Shown one piece after another: positions 59,531 through 64,000 of a stretch of 64,000 nt of DNA. Position 1 is the first letter of the stretch. Each line of letters opens with the position of its first letter. The translations under genes were made by a program, and so were the position numbers. This DNA is from Psychromonas sp. MME1 (GTDB taxonomy: Bacteria; Pseudomonadota; Gammaproteobacteria; Enterobacterales; Psychromonadaceae). A model generated the notes under the pieces. The model saw only the letters and a list, made by a program, of their open reading frames with translations. It made no database searches and was not told the DNA's origin. The stretch spans positions 248,001 through 312,000 of the forward strand of contig NZ_CP160906.1 in the NCBI RefSeq assembly GCF_041080865.1. Direction: 5' to 3'.

Positions 59531-59564
59531 ATAAAAAGCTGTTCATTAAATTACAGCTTTTTAT
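59531..59564 (+). terminator. Terminator after minCDE
   Basis: ATAAAAAGCTGT and ACAGCTTTTTAT form a 12-base perfect stem with a ten-base loop. It lies between minE and the convergent aldo-keto reductase gene and may work in both directions. Confidence 0.85.
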
Positions 59565-59576
59565 TCGGCAGGGTAA

Positions 59577-60629
59577 TTAAAACGGTTGTGGATAAAGTTT
59601 AAGCACGTTATTAATATCACCAAGTGTTTGTGTACTCAATGGTTTAGAGAAGGCTTCTATATCCTCTTTCAATTGGTCCATTCTTGTCGCACCGATGATA
59701 GTCGAAGTGACGCCATCAACTTGATTGCACCATGCTAACGCGAGTTGTGCCGTTGTCATATTGTTTTGCTGTGCAATTTCGCCATAAGCTTTGATTGCTT
59801 GGTGCGCTGTGGCTGTGTCTCTGAATAAACTATTGCGTTGTGCAAAAGTCCAACGGCTCCCTGCTGGGCGTGCATTATTTTGATACTTGCCACTTAACAT
59901 ACCTCCAGCAAGAGGGGACCAAGGCAAGTAGGCGATATCTTCATGCACACAATTTTCTATTAAATAGGGCCAATCTTTAGTGTGTAGCAAGTTAAATTCA
60001 TTTTGAATGGATACCATTCGGGGTAAATCGTGTTTTGCACTTAACTTCAGGTAGGTATTTATTCCCCACGGAGAATCGTCCGATAGTCCACAAAAGCGAA
60101 TTTTACCAGCCGCTATGCAGCGTTGTAGACCCTTTAAAATATCTAGCATTTGGGCATTTTGGTCTGCGCTTTTAGCATCACTGAATTTAAACTGATTAGG
60201 CCAGTGCTTGCCGAAATGTGGTGAAGTGCGGTTCGGCCAATGCAACTGAAATAGGTCGATATAATCAGTTTTTAAACGTTTAAGTGATGCCTCGACCGCT
60301 TTCTCAACGGCCGCGCCCGTTATTGGGCCTCCATCACGCACCCAAGGGAGTCCTGCTCCTGCAATTTTGCTGGCAAGAATAATTTTTTTTCTCTCTGTTT
60401 TGTTGGCATCCAACCAGTTACCAATAATCGTTTCTGTTTTGCCATAAGTTTCAGGTGAGGGCGGCACGGCATACATTTCTGCAGTATCAATAAAGTTGAT
60501 GCCCTGTGCAAGAGCGTGTTCTATCTGCGTATTGGCTTCTTGTTGATTATTTTGTAATCCCCAAGTCATGCTGCCTAAGCAGATGCGTGAAACGGAAAGG
60601 CCACTGCTGCCTAATGTCGAATATTCCAT
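59577..60629 (-). CDS. Tas-like aldo/keto reductase
   Basis: NADPH-dependent reductase of the aldo/keto family. The 350 residues show FIDTAEMYAVPPSPETYGKTE (catalytic Asp and Tyr), the catalytic lysine in IILASKIAG, and DLFQLHWPNR with the histidine. The sequence resembles E. coli Tas (346 residues), whose true substrate is unknown. Monocistronic, convergent with minE. Confidence 0.92.
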   Translation of the reverse strand: MEYSTLGSSGLSVSRICLGSMTWGLQNNQQEANTQIEHALAQGINFIDTAEMYAVPPSPETYGKTETIIGNWLDANKTERKKIILASKIAGAGLPWVRDGGPITGAAVEKAVEASLKRLKTDYIDLFQLHWPNRTSPHFGKHWPNQFKFSDAKSADQNAQMLDILKGLQRCIAAGKIRFCGLSDDSPWGINTYLKLSAKHDLPRMVSIQNEFNLLHTKDWPYLIENCVHEDIAYLPWSPLAGGMLSGKYQNNARPAGSRWTFAQRNSLFRDTATAHQAIKAYGEIAQQNNMTTAQLALAWCNQVDGVTSTIIGATRMDQLKEDIEAFSKPLSTQTLGDINNVLKLYPQPF

Positions 60630-60660
60630 GGTAATTCCTCAATAAATCAAAAATAACTAT

Positions 60661-60720
60661 ACTTCAATTTTTTGCCTCGCATCTCGGTACTCTTTTTCTT
60701 GCTGACTTTGCATCTTGAAC
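60661..60720 (-). repeat. Dispersed repeat family 2, copy F
   Basis: Read on the minus strand it begins GTTCAAGATGCAAAGTCAGC and continues AAGAAAAAGAGTACCGAGAT, ending TTGAAGT. The ends ACTTCAA/TTGAACT are nearly inverted. Matches at 27753-27812 and 12998-13050. It sits upstream of the aldo/keto reductase start. Confidence 0.6.
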
Positions 60721-60742
60721 TCTCATGGGTATAAAGATAGCC

Positions 60743-61363
60743 TTAAATTACCACTAACCAAAGTGCAATACCTATCATAAGAGTACCTGCTATTCTATTC
60801 ATTAATATGATATTACCGCGTTGTTGTAGTAAGTGACGTAAGGTTCTTCCTCCGGTTGCGTAAAGTAGCAAACAAATAAGTTCAAAGCATAATATAATAG
60901 CAATTAAAATCGTTGCTTGCGGATGTAGAGGTTGGCTAGAGTCAATAAATGGGGGAAGCAATGAAATGATAAACGCCCATCCCTTAGGATTGGCAATAGC
61001 GGTGATAAAGCCTTGCATTGCTAATGCTGGAGCAGATGTTTTTTGTGGGATGGAAAAATCCTCTTGGAGAGCCATTTTTCCACGTGATAACCATAGTTGA
61101 ATGCCTAAATAACCAAGGTAGCTGCCACCAATATATTTAAGTGTTAAGAACAGCCCAGGGTTAGTTAACAAAATAGTGGCAACACCTATTAGCGCGGAAA
61201 TACAAACGAGCGCGACCCCTGCTAATTCACCTACAATCATCCATAAACAGCGGCGAACGCCAATAGTCATGCCAAGCGTCATCGCTAGCGTCATGCACAT
61301 ACCTGGCGTTGCTGATACGGCAAAAAATGTAGGGGCAAAGATAAGTAAAACGGAAAGTTCCAT
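60743..61363 (-). CDS. LysE/RhtB family amino-acid exporter
   Basis: The 206-residue inner-membrane protein has six hydrophobic segments and the family N-terminus FAVSATPGMCMTLAMTLGM with the conserved PG motif. ANPKGWAFIISLLPPFI near residue 122 is the second family signature. The exported amino acid cannot be predicted. Monocistronic. Confidence 0.88.
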   Translation of the reverse strand: MELSVLLIFAPTFFAVSATPGMCMTLAMTLGMTIGVRRCLWMIVGELAGVALVCISALIGVATILLTNPGLFLTLKYIGGSYLGYLGIQLWLSRGKMALQEDFSIPQKTSAPALAMQGFITAIANPKGWAFIISLLPPFIDSSQPLHPQATILIAIILCFELICLLLYATGGRTLRHLLQQRGNIILMNRIAGTLMIGIALWLVVI

Positions 61364-61478
61364 TACAGCTCCATAGGATGCTATCTAAAGTTAGCATCGT
61401 CATCCATCATGTTGGTTCATTGAAATTAATTAAGTGGGGCCATTATAGCAATGGGAATCATCCAATAAATTAGTATTG

Positions 61479-62933
61479 TTACTTTTGTAAGGATCTTAAT
61501 TTTAAATCATCTTTTTTATAATTTTCAATTTGAGCCGCATAACGAGCTTGATCTAACTTATTATCGGCATAAATAAGTGCGCTGCCCATTTCTTGACTTG
61601 CTTCTCTAAATTGACCTAATAAAGCTAAGTATTGCGCTTTACTCGCATGCTCTTTTGCCGGTTTTTTCATTTGACGATATAAATCTATTGCTAATTGATG
61701 TGCCAATATATTATTCGGATGTGTGCGAATAAACAGTGCTAGTTTTTCTTCTGCTTCTTGGTACTGTTTCGTCATTTGCAATATATTAACTAAATTCAGA
61801 GTGTAAACCGGGTTTTCAGGTGATTGCTTATAATAGGCTTGTAATACCTTAATTGCCTCTTCGGGTTTCTTTACGCTGATCGCCGTGTCGGCTAAAAGGT
61901 CGATGAAAAATAGGTTGCTGGGATTGTTTTTTAACAAAGCTAAAGTCATTTCATGAGCTTTTTCATAATCTTTATTTTGCAAATAAGCAAGAGTGAGACC
62001 ATATTCAGCAGCTTCTTCAAGTTGATAGCTTTTATTTTTTAATTGATTTTGATAAAAGTTAATCGATGTTTGTGCAGGGGCATCATTGTAACGAACGATG
62101 ATTCGTGCTTTGCTCAGCTGATAAGCTAAATTGTTTTTCACTTTTTTTACGGGAAATTGGCTTGCCCGAAGGCGAGATTCAGCCAGTCGTGTTTCTGGTA
62201 TTGGGTGAGTTAATAGCATTTGTGGTGGCATGGTCGCGTATTTATATTTTTCTGCTAATTTAGAAAAAAAGTTAGCCATTCCATAGGGGTCATAACCTGC
62301 GTTTGCCAAGGTTTGTATGCCTATCCTGTCCGCCTCATATTCATTTTGGCGTGTATAATTTATTTGTGATTGCATGGATACTGCCATGCTTGTACTGAGT
62401 GCGGCTATACCTGCTGCAGGATTCACTAACGTAAGTAATACTGAGCCAGCTAATGCGGCTAGTGTCGTCGGGCTATTAATAGACTGCTGTTCTAACATAC
62501 GCGCTAAATGACGTTGCGTAATATGTGCGATTTCGTGTGCGAGAACACTTGCCAATTCACTTTCATTTTTTGCATAGAGAAATAATCCAGTATGAATTTT
62601 TACATTTCCACCTAAAAATGCAGCAGCATTGATCTCTTTATCTTGGATAAGAAAAAAGTGAAAGGGTAATTTTACTGAATCGGCATGCGCGACAAGGTTA
62701 TCGCCTAAATCATCAATATATTTATTCAGCACTGGATCATGGATAATAGGAAGTGCTTGATTTGCCATCATTCGAAAGGCCCAACCATATTCTTTTTCTT
62801 TATCTATGGTTAATGCAGAAGATCCTACGGTACCAATATCAGGCAGCTCTTGAGAGGCCGTTGCAATTGAACACCATAAAATAGAAAAAAGATAAAGTGA
62901 AAACGGGAATGATTTCTTAAACACGGTAACCAC
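61479..62933 (-). CDS. bepA: Periplasmic metalloprotease/chaperone BepA
   Basis: BepA matures or degrades LptD and other outer-membrane proteins during assembly. A signal peptide (about 1-27) precedes an M48 peptidase domain with HEIAH (His133, Glu134, His137) and the third ligand in NEYEADRIG. A C-terminal TPR block runs from about residue 265 to 475. Length 484 matches E. coli (487). The start is GTG. It is divergent from the TusA-like and PerM-type genes. Confidence 0.94.
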   Translation of the reverse strand: MVTVFKKSFPFSLYLFSILWCSIATASQELPDIGTVGSSALTIDKEKEYGWAFRMMANQALPIIHDPVLNKYIDDLGDNLVAHADSVKLPFHFFLIQDKEINAAAFLGGNVKIHTGLFLYAKNESELASVLAHEIAHITQRHLARMLEQQSINSPTTLAALAGSVLLTLVNPAAGIAALSTSMAVSMQSQINYTRQNEYEADRIGIQTLANAGYDPYGMANFFSKLAEKYKYATMPPQMLLTHPIPETRLAESRLRASQFPVKKVKNNLAYQLSKARIIVRYNDAPAQTSINFYQNQLKNKSYQLEEAAEYGLTLAYLQNKDYEKAHEMTLALLKNNPSNLFFIDLLADTAISVKKPEEAIKVLQAYYKQSPENPVYTLNLVNILQMTKQYQEAEEKLALFIRTHPNNILAHQLAIDLYRQMKKPAKEHASKAQYLALLGQFREASQEMGSALIYADNKLDQARYAAQIENYKKDDLKLRSLQK

Positions 62934-63048
62934 AAGCTAATAGAAAGATGATAAAAGAATAAACAAGCTGTAATATATTGCAAGCGATGATTGTCTTATA
63001 TCAGTGGAAAGGTAATAATTATTAGTCGTTTTTAACCAGTAAAGAGAT

Positions 63049-63282
63049 ATGAAAATAATAGATTTACAATCAATGCGTTGTCCTATGTCTTTAATCATTG
63101 TTAAACAGTTTTTATTAGCGCAAAAAAAGGTAATATCAATCACTGAAAGCCACTCAGCTTGTTTACTGTTTGATAATTATCGAAGCCTGCAAGATATTAA
63201 AGACTATTTTGATAAAAAGGGCTATCAATATGTGATTAATGAGCACGAGAATATAATAAAGTTAGTTATTCATTTTAGTTAG
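63049..63282 (+). CDS. TusA/SirA-like small protein
   Basis: The 77-residue protein has the TusA-type fold signature at its start: IDLQSMRCPMSLIIVKQFL, with the CP dipeptide but MS in place of the usual EP. Cys11 would be the sulfur-carrying residue if it is active. It lies between bepA and the PerM-type permease, not near other tus genes, so the role may differ from tRNA thiolation. Confidence 0.78.
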   Translation: MKIIDLQSMRCPMSLIIVKQFLLAQKKVISITESHSACLLFDNYRSLQDIKDYFDKKGYQYVINEHENIIKLVIHFS

Positions 63283-63307
63283 TTTTTGAGTAGAGGTGCA
63301 AGGATTT

Positions 63308-64000
63308 ATGTTTGGTCAATTAACACAATGGTACAAAAATCGCTTTGAAGATCCTAATTTAAGTGCTTTATTCCTATTACTTGCATTCGCTATTTTGATT
63401 TTTTATTTCTTGGGAAATATTCTTGTTCCTGTTTTCGTTGCTTTGGTACTTGCATACCTTCTTGATTGGCCTGTTAATTATCTTGTGCGTTGCAGATTAA
63501 ACCGGACAGTTGCAACATTTTTAGTGATGCTTTTGTTTGTATCTGTTGCCATTTTTGCTTTCCTTGGGGTACTGCCAACAGTATTTAAACAAGGTGCTGA
63601 GTTAATCAAAGATTTACCTGCTATGTTTAATCAAATACAAGGTTATGTTTCAACTTTACCTGCACAATACCCGGATGTCATTGATCCTAATACCATTAAC
63701 CAAATCGTTGTAAAGGTGCGTTCATATATATTAGAGAGTGGTGGATTTTTATTATCACAATCTTTTGCTTCTCTGTTAAATATTGCCGCGTTAATAATTT
63801 ATGCTGTATTAGTGCCTATGATGATGGTTTTCATGCTTAAAGATAAAACATTTCTGATTGCTAGCTTTGTAAAATTCTTACCGCGTAACCGTAAATTGAC
63901 CGATCAAGTTTGGGTGGAAATGAATGGTCAAATAATGAATTACATTCAAGGCAAAATCATAGAAATATTGATTGTTGGTGGTAGCACTTATATTACCTTT
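63308..64000 (+). CDS. AI-2E/PerM family permease (3' end outside window)
   Basis: An ATG at 63308 opens a frame that runs off the window with 231 codons visible. It begins MFGQLTQWYKNRFEDPNLSA and has hydrophobic helices near 21-45 (LFLLLAFAILIFYFLGNILV), LVLAYLLDWPVNYLV and others, with the PMMMVFMLKDK motif near residue 174. This is the PerM/YhhT permease family; the E. coli relative lies beside bepA. The substrate is unclear. Confidence 0.92.
   Translation, partial: MFGQLTQWYKNRFEDPNLSALFLLLAFAILIFYFLGNILVPVFVALVLAYLLDWPVNYLVRCRLNRTVATFLVMLLFVSVAIFAFLGVLPTVFKQGAELIKDLPAMFNQIQGYVSTLPAQYPDVIDPNTINQIVVKVRSYILESGGFLLSQSFASLLNIAALIIYAVLVPMMMVFMLKDKTFLIASFVKFLPRNRKLTDQVWVEMNGQIMNYIQGKIIEILIVGGSTYITF

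Overview
The window is a continuous stretch of a low-GC chromosome from a facultatively anaerobic marine gammaproteobacterium. Gene content and order match the Psychromonas/Vibrio/Shewanella lineage: zapE-rplM-rpsI-petABC-sspAB, lptCAB-rpoN-ptsN-rapZ-npr-mgtE, mlaFEDCB-ibaG-murA-degS, lnt-corC-ybeY-ybeZ-miaB facing ubiF, purMN, hda and ycgN-mltB-ycgL-minCDE. A Psychromonas-like organism is my best guess from protein feel and codon use; it is an inference, not a search result. Almost everything is core chromosome. I see no prophage, insertion sequence, CRISPR array or integron.

Layout. 0-2.5 kb: anaerobic ribonucleotide reductase nrdD (5' end cut off) and nrdG. 2.5-9 kb: a sensory/uptake region with a chemoreceptor, a porin-like protein and a small PstS-like binding protein on the plus strand, then a minus-strand pair made of an unknown protein and a membrane-anchored PstS-like/OmpA fusion. 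The fusion gene has a well-formed candidate PhoB promoter. 9-16 kb: hsp20, clpSA, yacL, glgC, mgtE. 16-21.6 kb: nitrogen-PTS genes, rpoN and the LPS-transport genes lptBAC with kdsC. 21.9-29.5 kb: Mla phospholipid transport, ibaG, murA, degS, pykF. 29.8-37 kb: zapE, ribosomal proteins L13 and S9, the cytochrome bc1 complex, sspAB, yrfG. 37.2-40.9 kb: a 58-codon small gene, then a three-gene module (retropepsin-like lipoprotein, inactive-transglutaminase/7-TM protein, ATP-grasp glutamate-ligase-like enzyme). That module is the best candidate for a poorly characterised system here. 41-49 kb: lnt to miaB, ubiF, and an ECF sigma factor with a DUF3379-type partner. 49.3-49.9 kb: four near-identical tRNA-Asn genes behind one near-consensus promoter. 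50-64 kb: lrgAB-like genes, purMN, DUF2066-hda, arsC-like, ycgN, mltB, ycgL, minCDE, an aldo-keto reductase, a LysE exporter, bepA, a TusA-like protein and the start of a PerM-type permease.

Two themes cut across the map. First, nine conserved genes (hsp20, clpA, glgC, rpoN, kdsC, mlaE, murA, petA, lnt) carry ten single-base indels, five extra and five missing. Restoring them gives proteins of normal length, so sequencing or assembly error is far more likely than gene decay; each is annotated as one gene across the shift. Second, two families of short dispersed intergenic repeats occur: a roughly 140-165 bp family with inverted ends of the TATACCAAT type (four copies) and a roughly 55-60 bp family (three copies). 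They resemble non-autonomous mobile or REP-like elements.
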